Made by a program: the position numbers and the translations under genes | Shown here: positions 1 to 8,785 of the stretch, piece after piece | Layout of the letters: the number at the start of each line of letters is the position of its first letter | Numbering within the stretch: position 1 is the stretch's first letter | The notes under the pieces: model-generated | What the model saw: only the letters and a program-made list of their open reading frames with translations | Told to the model about the DNA's origin: nothing | Database searches by the model: none | Origin: Nitrososphaerales archaeon TH1920 | GTDB taxonomy: Archaea > Thermoproteota > Nitrososphaeria > Nitrososphaerales > Nitrososphaeraceae | NCBI GenBank assembly: GCA_014523495.1 | Contig: JAATVM010000211.1 | Coordinates: 1 to 17,672, forward strand | Direction: 5' to 3' | Length of the DNA: 17,672 nt

Positions 1-56
1 ATGATACTGAATCAAATAGTTTAAACCTTCATTTTATTATTTTTTAGTAAGATAAT

Positions 57-66
57 CCTTTTAAGC
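57..66 (+). promoter_or_regulatory. Possible TATA box of the ribonucleotide reductase gene
   Basis: A degenerate TTTTAA-type box is centred about 28 nt before the ATG at 91, where a leaderless archaeal transcript would need it. There is no Shine-Dalgarno match before the start codon. The sequence is weak and this is position-based inference. The short stretch 1-90 holds nothing else I can name. Confidence 0.3.
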
Positions 67-90
67 TAAGCTATAGCTGTATAGAGCGGT

Positions 91-2817
91 ATGGCAAAAG
101 AAATTACCGAAATTGAAAATTCTTCAAATAAAAACAAAAAACCGATAGCACTAATTAAGAAAAGGGACAGGGGACTTGTTGATTTTAATAATTCAAAGAT
201 TTCTAATGCCATTTACAAAGCATTAATGGCAGCAGGTAAAGCAGACTACAAACTAGCTGAAAGATTATCTGAAAAAGTTGTACAAAAAATGGATCAACAA
301 TTTTCTGTTTTTGATACCAATCGGATTCCTAGTGTTGAAGATGTCCAAGACATGGTCGAATCGATATTAATCGAAGAGGGACTCTCAGAGACCGCGAAGG
401 CATACATCCTATATAGACATGAACGACGTAAAATCAGAGATGAAAAAAAGAAAATTCTAAATAAAAAAGATCTAGATGAAGTCGACAAATCTTTTGATAT
501 TAATTCCCTCCGGGTATTGGCTTCACGCTACCTGTTAAGAGATAACAATAATGAAATAATTGAAGATCCTAAATCGCTTTTTGAACGAGTCGCAATTCTA
601 GTAACAATTCCTGAAATACTCCATGATACTGAATTGTACTCCAATACTGATGTAGTAGTTCAAAATATCACGGAAGCTGAAGAATATTATAAAAAAATAG
701 ATGATTTTCATCTGAAACTAAAAATTGGAAATCACTATCTTAACAATTACCATTTTGAATCAATGATCAGGCATTATATTCATTTGGCAAAAAGCGGTCA
801 CATGAAAATTAGCTTTAAAGATCTTTTACGCTTAATAGCTGAAGGTCACTTATCAAAGTATTCTGATAGAATTATAGAATATTATAATTTAATGGTGTCA
901 AAAGACTTTCTACCAAATACTCCTACTCTTATGAACGCTGGAGCAAAACTTGGCCAACTTTCAGCCTGCTTTGTTTTAGATATGAAAGATGACATGTCAG
1001 ATATAATGAAATCTTCTACTGACGCAGCAATGATATTCAAATCCGGTGGAGGAGTAGGTATTAACTATTCTAGTATCCGTCCTGAAGGTGATATAGTAGC
1101 GTCAACTTCTGGCGTTGCCTCCGGACCAATCTCATTCATGAGAATTATTGACACAATTACAGATGTAGTAAAGCAAGGTGGAAAAAGAAGGGGTGCAAAC
1201 ATGGGAATAATGGAATCATGGCATCCTGATATTGAAAAGTTTGTTACAGCCAAAACCAAACCCGGTATCTTTGAAAACTTTAATGTAAGTATTGGAATTT
1301 GGAGCGATTTTTGGGAATCAGTTATTAACGAAAATAATCACAGATACACACTTAGAAATCCAACCACTCATGAGCCTATCAAACAAATTGATTCACACCA
1401 GCTTCTAGATCTGATTACATTCAGTGCCTGGAAGAGTGCTGAGCCTGGTGTAATATTTTTTGATAATATCAATAAATATAATCCCTGTATAAACGTAAAA
1501 GCAGGACCACTTAGAGCAACAAATCCATGTGGCGAACAATCACTCTATCCATATGAATCATGCAATTTAGGATCGATCAATTTGGCCAATTTTGTTAAGC
1601 GTAATATCGATGGAAAATATGAATTTGACTGGCAACGTTATGAGCAGGCAATTCGCCTCTCCACTAGATTTTTAGATAATGTTATCGACATGAACAAATA
1701 TCCTGTTGAAGAAATTGAACATAATACACAATTAACAAGGAGAATTGGGCTTGGAATAATGGGCATTGCTGATCTATTATTTACTTTAGAAATACCATAC
1801 AACTCAAAAGAAGGCTATGAATTTATGAATAGAGTAGCAGAAGCATTATCTTATTACAGTATGGAAGAAAGTGTTGCAATCGCCAAGGGAAGGGGGCCTT
1901 TTCCTTTATTTAATCAAACGGATTATGTTGAAGGAAAAATGATACCCGTAGCAGGATACTATGAGATTCCAAAGCGGCATCAATCATATGATTGGGACTC
2001 ATTAGTTGAGAAAATAAAAAAATATGGAATTAGAAACTCATGGACAACTACTATCGCTCCTACAGGCACATTATCCATGATAGCTGATACCTCAAATGGT
2101 GTCGAACCTGTTTTTGCACTAGTTTTTGAAAAACGCGTTACTGTGGGAAGGTTTTTCTATACTAATAGAATATTTGAGAATGTACTGAAAGAAAATGGAT
2201 TGTATAATGACGAAATTCTAACAAAAATTGCAAATAATTATGGCTCCGTAAGAGGACTAAGCGAAATTCCTGAAAAGCTACAACAAATATTTGTAACTGC
2301 TATTGATGTACATTGGACCGATCATTTATTGGCTCAGGCAGTTTGGCAGAAATGGATTAGTAATGCAATAGCAAAGACTATTAATATGCCATCCGATGTT
2401 ACAGTCGAGGATATAAAGGCAGCTTATCTTCTATCACACGAATTGGGATTAAAGGGGGTTACGGTTTATAGAGATGGCTCCAGACATGAGCAGGTACTCC
2501 ACATAACTGGAACTGATAAGGAGAAAAAATTTATTGTGAAACCAAGTGCTTATGTAACTGACTATATTCAAAGTAACATTAAAGAAGACTATGTTATGAA
2601 ACAAGTTGAAAAAGTATTTAGAGATACAGAAGTGATGGAAGTGGCAGCAGATAATACAATCAATATATCTCAATCCAAACTAAAAATGAATATGACAGCA
2701 TCTCCAAATGAGTATAATGAGTACGAAGCATGTCCGTCATGTAATGCAAGATTGATTATTACCGAGGGTTGCAATATGTGTATAGAATGCGGTTTTAGCT
2801 CCTGTATGTCAGGATAA
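91..2817 (+). CDS. nrdJ: Adenosylcobalamin-dependent (class II) ribonucleoside-diphosphate reductase
   Basis: Reduces ribonucleotides to deoxyribonucleotides for DNA synthesis using adenosylcobalamin as radical source. An ATP-cone regulatory domain spans about residues 19-112. The catalytic barrel follows: the redox pair is likely C293 (in LSACFVLD) and C491 (in SCNLGSINL), the radical/active-site triad is N478-C480-E482 in NPCGEQ, a glycine-rich loop SGGGVG lies at 318-323, and the phosphate-binding APTGT at 656-660. The C-terminus (881-905) carries six cysteines, CPSC...CNMC..C....C, the shuttle/zinc-ribbon tail typical of NrdJ. The tyrosine pair of class I enzymes is not seen. At 908 residues it is a full-length member with no intein. 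The ATG start gives the expected N-terminus. Cobalamin genes at 12609-14808 fit its cofactor need. Class assignment rests on motif recognition and is firm. Confidence 0.95.
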   Translation: MAKEITEIENSSNKNKKPIALIKKRDRGLVDFNNSKISNAIYKALMAAGKADYKLAERLSEKVVQKMDQQFSVFDTNRIPSVEDVQDMVESILIEEGLSETAKAYILYRHERRKIRDEKKKILNKKDLDEVDKSFDINSLRVLASRYLLRDNNNEIIEDPKSLFERVAILVTIPEILHDTELYSNTDVVVQNITEAEEYYKKIDDFHLKLKIGNHYLNNYHFESMIRHYIHLAKSGHMKISFKDLLRLIAEGHLSKYSDRIIEYYNLMVSKDFLPNTPTLMNAGAKLGQLSACFVLDMKDDMSDIMKSSTDAAMIFKSGGGVGINYSSIRPEGDIVASTSGVASGPISFMRIIDTITDVVKQGGKRRGANMGIMESWHPDIEKFVTAKTKPGIFENFNVSIGIWSDFWESVINENNHRYTLRNPTTHEPIKQIDSHQLLDLITFSAWKSAEPGVIFFDNINKYNPCINVKAGPLRATNPCGEQSLYPYESCNLGSINLANFVKRNIDGKYEFDWQRYEQAIRLSTRFLDNVIDMNKYPVEEIEHNTQLTRRIGLGIMGIADLLFTLEIPYNSKEGYEFMNRVAEALSYYSMEESVAIAKGRGPFPLFNQTDYVEGKMIPVAGYYEIPKRHQSYDWDSLVEKIKKYGIRNSWTTTIAPTGTLSMIADTSNGVEPVFALVFEKRVTVGRFFYTNRIFENVLKENGLYNDEILTKIANNYGSVRGLSEIPEKLQQIFVTAIDVHWTDHLLAQAVWQKWISNAIAKTINMPSDVTVEDIKAAYLLSHELGLKGVTVYRDGSRHEQVLHITGTDKEKKFIVKPSAYVTDYIQSNIKEDYVMKQVEKVFRDTEVMEVAADNTINISQSKLKMNMTASPNEYNEYEACPSCNARLIITEGCNMCIECGFSSCMSG

Positions 2818-2820
2818 GAA

Positions 2821-2845
2821 ATCATTCTTATTTTTTATTTTTAAG
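2821..2845 (+). terminator. Possible oligo-T terminator after the reductase gene
   Basis: Immediately after the stop codon the plus strand has two T-runs (TTATTTTTTATTTTT). Archaeal transcription often ends at such U-rich tracts without a hairpin. No dyad precedes it. Low confidence, because the genome is T-rich throughout. Confidence 0.3.
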
Positions 2846-2922
2846 ATAATAGGATAAATTTATTTTGAAATTAAAATTATTCACTAGCTGTTCAAATAAA
2901 TTGAAACATAAATTTAAATCAG

Positions 2923-2932
2923 GTATATAATT
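2923..2932 (+). promoter_or_regulatory. Probable TATA box of the aIF6 gene
   Basis: GTATATAATT matches the archaeal TATA consensus well. Transcription would start near 2950-2955, leaving a leader of roughly 45-50 nt that contains the Shine-Dalgarno site at 2987-2992. This gene therefore appears to have a leadered transcript, unlike most others in the window. Confidence 0.45.
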
Positions 2933-2986
2933 ACTTATTTCATGTTCGCACACAAGAGAAATATTGTCATATGATGTTCACATAAT

Positions 2987-2992
2987 GGAGAG
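2987..2992 (+). promoter_or_regulatory. Ribosome binding site deciding the TTG start of aIF6
   Basis: GGAGAG lies 9 nt before the TTG at 3002. An ATG at 2985 overlaps the site but is out of frame, and the first in-frame internal methionine is near residue 62, far inside the conserved fold. The site therefore supports the TTG as the true start. Confidence 0.55.
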
Positions 2993-3001
2993 AATAAACA
3001 T

Positions 3002-3667
3002 TTGGTAATCAACAAGTATGATGTATATAGAAGTCCAAATGTAGGATTATTTGTACGAACTAATGATGATACACTTTTGCTCCCATTTGGATACGCAGAA
3101 ACAAAAACTAAAAAACTTAAAGAGTATTTAGCTGTTGAAAAAATAATTCATGTTTCAGTGGCAGGAACTAGATTGATTGGACCAATGACAGTTATGAACA
3201 ATAATGGAATTTTGTTACCATCAACTGTTTCTGATGAAGAAATCCGAATCCTTAAACAGAGTGGATTAAACGTGGAACGACTAAAAAGCAAGTATACTGC
3301 AATTGGAAACTTAATTTCAGCAAATGATAAGGGAGCAATAGTTTCAAATTTATTCGAGGGTGAAGTAGATCAGAATATTAAAGATATTCTGGGTGTTCCT
3401 CTTCAAACAATGTCAGTCGGAGGATTTGTCCAGGTTGGATCCATGGTTGTGGCTACAAATGCTGGAGCCATTGTTCATCCTAAAGCTAATGATGTGGAAA
3501 TTCATAGAATATCGGAAATACTTCAAGTTGAAGCAGAACCAGTGACCGTTAATGGAGGATCACCATTCCTCTCATCAGGAATTATTGCCAAATTTGGTTC
3601 AGTTATAGTAGGAAATTTAACCACAGGACCTGAATTAATAATGATAAGCAGAGCGCTTAAAGTATAG
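3002..3667 (+). CDS. eif6: Archaeal translation initiation factor 6 (aIF6)
   Basis: aIF6 binds the large ribosomal subunit and keeps it from joining the small subunit before initiation. The 221-residue length is that of the family. The protein shows the repeated five-fold pentein pattern of short strands and glycine-rich turns, for example RSPNVGLFVRTNDDTLLLPF near the N-terminus, then VAGTRLIGPMTVMNNNGILLP, YTAIGNLISANDKGAIVS, and GSMVVATNAGAIVHP. The start is a TTG supported by a Shine-Dalgarno site 9 nt upstream. It stands alone on the plus strand, convergent with the secreted-protein gene downstream. No ribosomal protein gene adjoins it, unlike the arrangement known in many euryarchaea. 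Assignment is secure. Confidence 0.95.
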   Translation: MVINKYDVYRSPNVGLFVRTNDDTLLLPFGYAETKTKKLKEYLAVEKIIHVSVAGTRLIGPMTVMNNNGILLPSTVSDEEIRILKQSGLNVERLKSKYTAIGNLISANDKGAIVSNLFEGEVDQNIKDILGVPLQTMSVGGFVQVGSMVVATNAGAIVHPKANDVEIHRISEILQVEAEPVTVNGGSPFLSSGIIAKFGSVIVGNLTTGPELIMISRALKV

Positions 3668-3771
3668 TATAATACTATCACCTTAACCTAAATGACTTTG
3701 GCAACTTGCTAGTTAGAATTTAAAGTTATTTGATTAACTGGCAGGATTGTCTTTTCTTCTTGATCCACATA

Positions 3772-4710
3772 TTATCTATAGAATATGTTAGGACTTAAAC
3801 GGGATGATGATATTGCATGATCGTCATTTGTAAAAATTGCATCTATATCAGATTTTTGAATTTGAATATTGATAGCACTTAATTCACTATCTGACAACTT
3901 GAATTTTTCTTTCAACAGAGATTTAATGCGTGATACTTGGTCGTAAATTTGACTCGCATTGGACAAAAACGAAACTTCTAAGACTTGATTTAGAGATGCT
4001 TGGGGTATTTTTCCACTAGGATCACTTAATATAGTAAAATCAATCTTATTGAAAATCATTTCACTTGGAAGTTGAGGTAATGCATTGGCCGTATAAAATA
4101 CTTGAACATCGATCAAATTTGATTCTGTGTCATTAATAGATCTTAAAATTGATGCTTCTGGATTATTAGGATCAGGAAACGCACCAAGAATATTGCCGCT
4201 AATAGGTAAAGACAATAAAACAAACCCTTCGACTAAGTTTTTAGTGTCAGTAACTAGTGGCAGAATATCTCTACATGTTATGTTAGTAGAGCTTTCAGGT
4301 TTAAGAATCGTAATAATTGAATTCGAAGAATTTTTATCATTAGGTATCACATTCCAAAGAATTTTTATCGGATAATCTTGTTTGTTAAGGATGCTTATAT
4401 CAGTATCATAATGTCCTGGTCTTACTGGACCTTCATCGGAAGATACACTGCCGCATATGAATTTTGGAGTATAGGTAACCGTACCAACTGTCTTGTTATT
4501 CTGATTGACCAAGTCAGAATATTCAGTCTTACTTTTAGTATCTAAAATTGTTGTGTTCTTAATGGGTACTGACAAATTGACATCATTCTTCTCAGTATTT
4601 TCATTTAGAGTATCCTGATATAGTGCAACTGTGTATGCGCCCACATTTTGGAGTAAAAATGCATATGTCATAATCAGAATAATAAATAAGATTGACCGAC
4701 TTGTATTCAA
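3772..4710 (-). CDS. Secreted protein of unknown function
   Basis: I cannot name a function. Residues 1-25 form a signal peptide: a short polar start with one arginine, a hydrophobic core at about 7-20, and a possible cleavage after NVGA. There is no second membrane segment or evident anchor, so the 312-residue protein is probably released or attached outside the cell. Two cysteines (C86 in FICGSVSSDEGPVRPGHYDTDI, C146 in NITCRDI) could form a disulfide. The alternating pattern of residues 77-215 suggests a beta-sandwich, and from memory it resembles a secreted domain found in archaea and bacteria with a Cys-Gly near its start and a YTAN/VYTA strand near its end (here FYTAN). Residues 255-285 look helical. 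The start is TTG; the first ATG (M15) would destroy the signal peptide. A TATA-like CATATATTA at 4734-4742 (minus strand) is placed for a leaderless TTG start. Divergent from pyrB. Confidence 0.7.
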   Translation of the reverse strand: MNTSRSILFIILIMTYAFLLQNVGAYTVALYQDTLNENTEKNDVNLSVPIKNTTILDTKSKTEYSDLVNQNNKTVGTVTYTPKFICGSVSSDEGPVRPGHYDTDISILNKQDYPIKILWNVIPNDKNSSNSIITILKPESSTNITCRDILPLVTDTKNLVEGFVLLSLPISGNILGAFPDPNNPEASILRSINDTESNLIDVQVFYTANALPQLPSEMIFNKIDFTILSDPSGKIPQASLNQVLEVSFLSNASQIYDQVSRIKSLLKEKFKLSDSELSAINIQIQKSDIDAIFTNDDHAISSSRLSPNIFYR

Positions 4711-4803
4711 ATTGCAAATTCTATAAAAAATCTCTAATATATGCTATGTAGACTATTATTATATATTTAAATTCTGATGAGAATCTTTTTGTAAAGGGCT
4801 CTT

Positions 4804-4818
4804 TATCATATTATGATA
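4804..4818. promoter_or_regulatory. Perfect 15-bp palindrome before pyrB
   Basis: TATCATA-T-TATGATA is a perfect inverted repeat ending 7 nt before the pyrB TTG start. The upstream TATA-like stretch is at about 4760-4769, so the palindrome would lie in the 5' leader or near the transcription start. It could be an operator or a small hairpin over the start region. AT-rich palindromes arise easily by chance in this DNA, so the role is a guess. Confidence 0.35.
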
Positions 4819-4825
4819 GTGAAAA

Positions 4826-5764
4826 TTGAAATCTAATAGATTTTTTAATCGAGATGTTGTTTCAATTAAAGACTTCCAAAGAGATGAGCTTGAGTTCTTA
4901 TTTGAAAAAACGGATAAAATGAAAAAACTCAATCCAAAAGAAAAAGACGAGCTAGGAAAAGCCCGAATAATGGGATATCTGTTTTACGAGCCAAGCACTA
5001 GAACTAGAATGAGTTTTGAGGCAGCTATGGCATCAATAGGTGGAAGCTCAATTGGAATATCAGACCTAAAATCCTCTTCAATAGAAAAGGGAGAAAGTTT
5101 GCAGGATACAGTTCATGTTATGGATCTTTATTCAGATCTCATAATCTTACGCCACCAGCTTGATGGCTCAAGTAAGTTTGCCGCCGAAATATCTGAACAT
5201 CCAATAATTAACGGAGGTAGCGGGAGTGAAGAACATCCAACTCAAGCCATGCTTGATTTGTATACAATATTAAAAGAAAAAAAGAAAATTGACGGACTAA
5301 AAATTATTATTTTGGGAGATCTGAAATACGGAAGAACGATCTATTCCTTATTGTACGGTCTAGCTAATTACGATGTTGAAATAATTCTAGTCTCTCCACC
5401 GACATTACAAATTCGACAAGAGTCGATCTATGGTTTAAAAAATAAGATGAAAATTGTGGAATTGGTCGAGATGGATGAAACGATTATTAAAAATTCAGAC
5501 ATATTGTACGTTACTAGAATACAAAAAGAAAGATTTTCAGATCCGCAAGAATATGAAAAAGTCAAAGGAACTTATACAATTGATAGTAACATGCTAAAAA
5601 AGTTCAAGCCAGATATTTCTATAATGCACCCATTACCTAGGATGGATGAAATATCACGAGATCTGGATAATACCAATAATGCAGTCTATTTTAAACAAGC
5701 GTCTTATGGTAAAGATTTAAGATCGGCACTTCTTGCATTAATATTAAATGAATCTCCTCTGTAG
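4826..5764 (+). CDS. pyrB: Aspartate carbamoyltransferase catalytic chain
   Basis: Joins carbamoyl phosphate and aspartate to form carbamoyl aspartate, the committed step of pyrimidine synthesis, in the cytoplasm. Diagnostic residues are all present: STRTR at 57-61 (carbamoyl phosphate binding), K88 from the mobile loop in SSIEKGESLQDT, R109 in LRHQ, H137 and Q140 in HPTQAMLDL, R170 in YGRT, and HPLPRMDEI near the C-terminus. The 312-residue length is usual. The HPTQ context and the HPLPR motif indicate aspartate rather than ornithine as acceptor. The start must be TTG, because an in-frame TGA lies two codons upstream and the homologous N-terminus begins at FFNRDVVSI. The regulatory chain gene pyrI, often next to pyrB in archaea, does not follow; the next gene is convergent. 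Confidence 0.95.
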   Translation: MKSNRFFNRDVVSIKDFQRDELEFLFEKTDKMKKLNPKEKDELGKARIMGYLFYEPSTRTRMSFEAAMASIGGSSIGISDLKSSSIEKGESLQDTVHVMDLYSDLIILRHQLDGSSKFAAEISEHPIINGGSGSEEHPTQAMLDLYTILKEKKKIDGLKIIILGDLKYGRTIYSLLYGLANYDVEIILVSPPTLQIRQESIYGLKNKMKIVELVEMDETIIKNSDILYVTRIQKERFSDPQEYEKVKGTYTIDSNMLKKFKPDISIMHPLPRMDEISRDLDNTNNAVYFKQASYGKDLRSALLALILNESPL

Positions 5765-5854
5765 TTGAATTTTAATTAATATTTAGTATTATATATGATT
5801 GACATGTACGGCAACATTACCAGTTCAATAAAAGATTAGAAAAAATTATAATTT

Positions 5855-6769
5855 TTAATTAATATATGTGAGCCAATCCTCAAATTTTTTGCTATTTCCA
5901 TGCACTATTTCATTATAATGATTTTGTAGTTTACTTGCAATTTTTCCAGTCTTTCCGTCGGAAATAATTATTTTATCTATTTCACCTATTGACTTAATTT
6001 CTGCAGCTGTTCCTGCTAAAAATACCTCGTCAGCATTATACAATTCATCAGGTGATATATCACTAATTCGAAAGTTAATGCCAAGATTCTCCGCGATAGA
6101 CAATATACTAGATCTGGTAATCCCATCTAGGGCGCCTGATGTTATAGGAGGTGTAATGAGCATTTCATTTTTTACAATAAAAATATTTTCAGCTGTTCCC
6201 TCTACAACCATGCCATTCATGTTTAACATAATGGCCTCATCAAGCCCAGACTTAATTGCTTCTATTCTTGCTAAAGCTGAATTAGCATAGTTTGCGGCAG
6301 CCTTGGCATGAATAGGTAAGCTTCTTGAATCTATTCTAGCCCAAGAAGAAATAATAACTCTCATTCCATTGTCGCCTACTGTTTTTATGTGGTCTTCCCA
6401 ATTCCACAGAGCTATTGATGTCGATACTTTATTAGGTAAAGGATTTACTCCCATCTTGCCATATCCATAGTAGCAAATAGGACGTATATAACAATCTTTG
6501 ATTTTATTAATTTTTACAGTTTCAATGATCGCCTCTCTAAGTTCTTTGTCAGAGTATTCTAAAGTCATATGATACATCTTACAACTATTAATGAGCCTTT
6601 TGATATGTTCCTCTAATCGGAAAATTGCAGGACCATTTCTAGTATTGTAGCAACGAATTCCTTCAAATACCGTTGTTGCATAATGTAATCCATGTGTAAG
6701 AATGTGTATTTTGGCATTATTCCAATCAACGAACTTTCCATCCATCCAAATCTTACTTTTATTATTCAT
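5855..6769 (-). CDS. ilvE: Branched-chain amino acid aminotransferase
   Basis: Fold-type IV pyridoxal-phosphate enzyme that transfers amino groups between glutamate and the 2-oxo acids of valine, leucine and isoleucine. Visible family marks are the N-terminal IWMDGKFVDWNNAKIHILTHGLHYATTVFEGIR, the Schiff-base lysine K156 in HAKAAANYANSALA, E190 in VVEGTAENIF, and LDGITR at 214-219 for cofactor phosphate. E190 and K156 are spaced as in E. coli IlvE. Length 304 residues is normal. The ATG start overlaps the stop codon of the upstream aspartate kinase gene by 4 nt (ATGA), a strong sign of one transcript with translational coupling. D-amino-acid transaminase or aminodeoxychorismate lyase of the same fold are alternatives, but the EGIR and K-A-x-A-N-Y patterns favour IlvE. 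Confidence 0.92.
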   Translation of the reverse strand: MNNKSKIWMDGKFVDWNNAKIHILTHGLHYATTVFEGIRCYNTRNGPAIFRLEEHIKRLINSCKMYHMTLEYSDKELREAIIETVKINKIKDCYIRPICYYGYGKMGVNPLPNKVSTSIALWNWEDHIKTVGDNGMRVIISSWARIDSRSLPIHAKAAANYANSALARIEAIKSGLDEAIMLNMNGMVVEGTAENIFIVKNEMLITPPITSGALDGITRSSILSIAENLGINFRISDISPDELYNADEVFLAGTAAEIKSIGEIDKIIISDGKTGKIASKLQNHYNEIVHGNSKKFEDWLTYIN

Positions 6770-8190
6770 CGGGCATCGTCCCGATCAATTCTATTTCTCT
6801 TGTCATGAATTGCCCTTATTGCATCAGCTACCTTAGAATCATCTACAATAATTAGTATGCGTGATGTTTCCTCTTGGGCGTCGAAGTTCAGAATGTTTAT
6901 CCCATGTTCTCCCACGGTGCTACTTGTAGTAGATGCAATTTTAGGCATTTTCCACATATAATCACCAATTAGGGTAACAACACCTCTATCATACACTATC
7001 TCTGCTCCGGAATAAAATGCCTTAAAATGATGTTCATTGCGACGAACGTAGTCTCCATCTAGAAATAGAACTCGAGTGATTTCAACACCATTTTTCTTAT
7101 ATGGGGATAATTTAATAAAGTCATGGTACTGCTTATCACTTTCAAGTGATGCTAATAAATGTGATGATGCAATGCTTTCCATTCTCACTATTGCACAATT
7201 TCTTTTTCCAGTAACAATTTTAACAAGATTACCTGATTGGTCAGGAGATATTTTTGATATTATCGTTGTTCTAGAGGGATTTTCCATATCAGTAATTACA
7301 ATGGGTATATCCATGTTGTTATCATCTATTTCTTTAATTGCTAGAGGATCAAGGATCTTCATGCCAAACATACCTGCTAATCTAGCTTCATTGTAAGACA
7401 GGAATTTGATACTATCCAATTCTTTCTTTACTATTTTTGGATCGGCACTCAAAACAGCATTATCCTTTTCAAAATCCAATTCTGCTTTGTAATGTTCGTT
7501 CAACAATATTGCAACGTCAGCAGCAGACCTATCAGAACCTCCTCTCTCATAGGTGGTTTCTAGTCCATCGATAGTCTTTCCTATGAAACCACCTATTGTT
7601 ACTACGTCGTTTTTTTCAATTAGGTCATAAAAATTGCTTGATTTTTTCTTAGATTCTTCGATTAAAAAATTTGCTGCTTCAAAATTATCATCTGTAGTTA
7701 TAGGCCATTGTTCTATCTTGACATGATCTGACTTTAGATGCTTAGTTTTTAAAATATAGTCCATTAAATAAGACATAGGTATTTCTCCACTATATGCAAG
7801 CGTCCTTGATCTGGTAACGTCTACAAATCTACGATTTTCGGCAGCTTGTTTGAGTGATATTATGACTTCTTTGTAAAACCTATTGATGTCATCAGAAAAT
7901 TTCTTATGAAATTCCTGAGAAAGATTATTGGATGCAATGTTTTCATACACTTCTCGTAGTACATCGATTTCAACAGGGTTGGACTGAGCATAATTCTTTC
8001 CGATATGAATTGCAACATCAGTCATAGAACTTAATTTATCCCTATATCTAATGAAAGGCGCAGAAAAAACAGCGACAATCTTACTTTTAGTTTCTATCTT
8101 CTTATTTATTCTTTCAATTATTTTATTTATACAAGCACCATCCTCTCCCAGTGTGCTTCCTCCAAATTTCATAATGGTAACCGGTAGCAA
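6766..8190 (-). CDS. lysC: Aspartate kinase
   Basis: Phosphorylates aspartate, the first step toward threonine, methionine and isoleucine precursors. The amino-acid-kinase domain covers residues 1 to about 300: KFGGS at 8-12 (ATP/aspartate binding), SGEIPMS at 134-140, ERGGSDRSAADVAILL at 216-230, and SADPKIV followed by LSYNEARLAGMFGMKILDPLAI at 264-285, the usual end of the catalytic domain. Residues about 330-470 form the regulatory ACT region, including TLIGDYM and STVGEHGINILNFDAQ, so feedback control by an end product such as threonine is likely but not read from sequence. Length 474 is normal for the archaeal type. The start is TTG; an ATG at residue 7 directly before KFGGS is possible but would trim the first strand. 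First gene of an operon with ilvE. Confidence 0.93.
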   Translation of the reverse strand: MLPVTIMKFGGSTLGEDGACINKIIERINKKIETKSKIVAVFSAPFIRYRDKLSSMTDVAIHIGKNYAQSNPVEIDVLREVYENIASNNLSQEFHKKFSDDINRFYKEVIISLKQAAENRRFVDVTRSRTLAYSGEIPMSYLMDYILKTKHLKSDHVKIEQWPITTDDNFEAANFLIEESKKKSSNFYDLIEKNDVVTIGGFIGKTIDGLETTYERGGSDRSAADVAILLNEHYKAELDFEKDNAVLSADPKIVKKELDSIKFLSYNEARLAGMFGMKILDPLAIKEIDDNNMDIPIVITDMENPSRTTIISKISPDQSGNLVKIVTGKRNCAIVRMESIASSHLLASLESDKQYHDFIKLSPYKKNGVEITRVLFLDGDYVRRNEHHFKAFYSGAEIVYDRGVVTLIGDYMWKMPKIASTTSSTVGEHGINILNFDAQEETSRILIIVDDSKVADAIRAIHDKRNRIDRDDAR

Positions 8191-8224
8191 ACTAATTGAT
8201 CTTGAAAACGGAATAATCTATACC

Positions 8225-8234
8225 TTATATTAGC
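8225..8234 (-). promoter_or_regulatory. Probable TATA box of the lysC-ilvE operon
   Basis: On the minus strand GCTAATATAA is centred about 39 nt before the TTG at 8190, predicting a transcription start near 8204 and a leader of roughly 14 nt. No Shine-Dalgarno site is apparent. Confidence 0.4.
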
Positions 8235-8785
8235 CAACCTGTTAGTCCATGACCTGCATTGAATCAACTGTTTGAAATTATGAAACGTCAAATATTCACT
8301 GCTTGACTAGTTCATCAATAAATATGCCTCGAGGGTATTTTAAGTAGATATGACATTGATTTGAGTGAATCAGAAAGCGAAAAGAAACAAAGCAAAATAA
8401 TTTTAAGTGACATCATATAAAATTATTCAAATTGTATCATTTTTTTATCATTAACAAATTATCCTTATTTTCAATTTTAATTGCTATTCTTTTTTCTTCT
8501 TTTTTCCTCCCTATTACGACAAAATATTGACAATCAGATACCTTTCATTTATGGTATAAGATATACCAAAAAACTTGCCGCAACTACTGCTGCTACAATT
8601 ATAATTGTTATAATTATACCTTTTTTAGTCACTCTTTTCTTGTTCCCAGGAAGATCCTTATTTTGTGACAAAGACTATTAATAAAATATCTCTATATATA
8701 AATATACATGATATTCTTCTTATTTCTAAGTTTCTAGTATTTATTAAAGATGAATCTTTGATATGCTAATTAGTTGAGAAATCAT
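8234..8785. other. Gene-poor stretch between lysC and the transposase remnant
   Basis: About 550 nt with no gene I trust. It is very AT-rich, with T-runs near 8440-8500. A plus-strand reading frame at 8481-8681 (TTG start, 66 codons) encodes an oily segment, but it has no family resemblance, no ATG and no clear promoter. The right end runs into the decayed insertion element. The region may be residue of older insertion and deletion events. Confidence 0.5.

Noticed and set aside
69..78. AGCTATAGCT palindrome before the reductase start, as an NrdR-type or other operator
   Set aside because: Ten-base AT-rich palindrome, does not match the NrdR box and no second copy at helical spacing.
2942..2974. 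Ten-codon upstream reading frame (ATG to TGA) in the aIF6 leader
   Set aside because: Its ATG may lie before the predicted transcription start and no ribosome binding site precedes it; probably chance.
8481..8681. Plus-strand frame of 66 codons with an oily stretch, TTG start
   Set aside because: No ATG, no clear promoter at suitable distance, no family resemblance; T-rich DNA yields hydrophobic codons by chance. It could be a small membrane protein, but I cannot support it.
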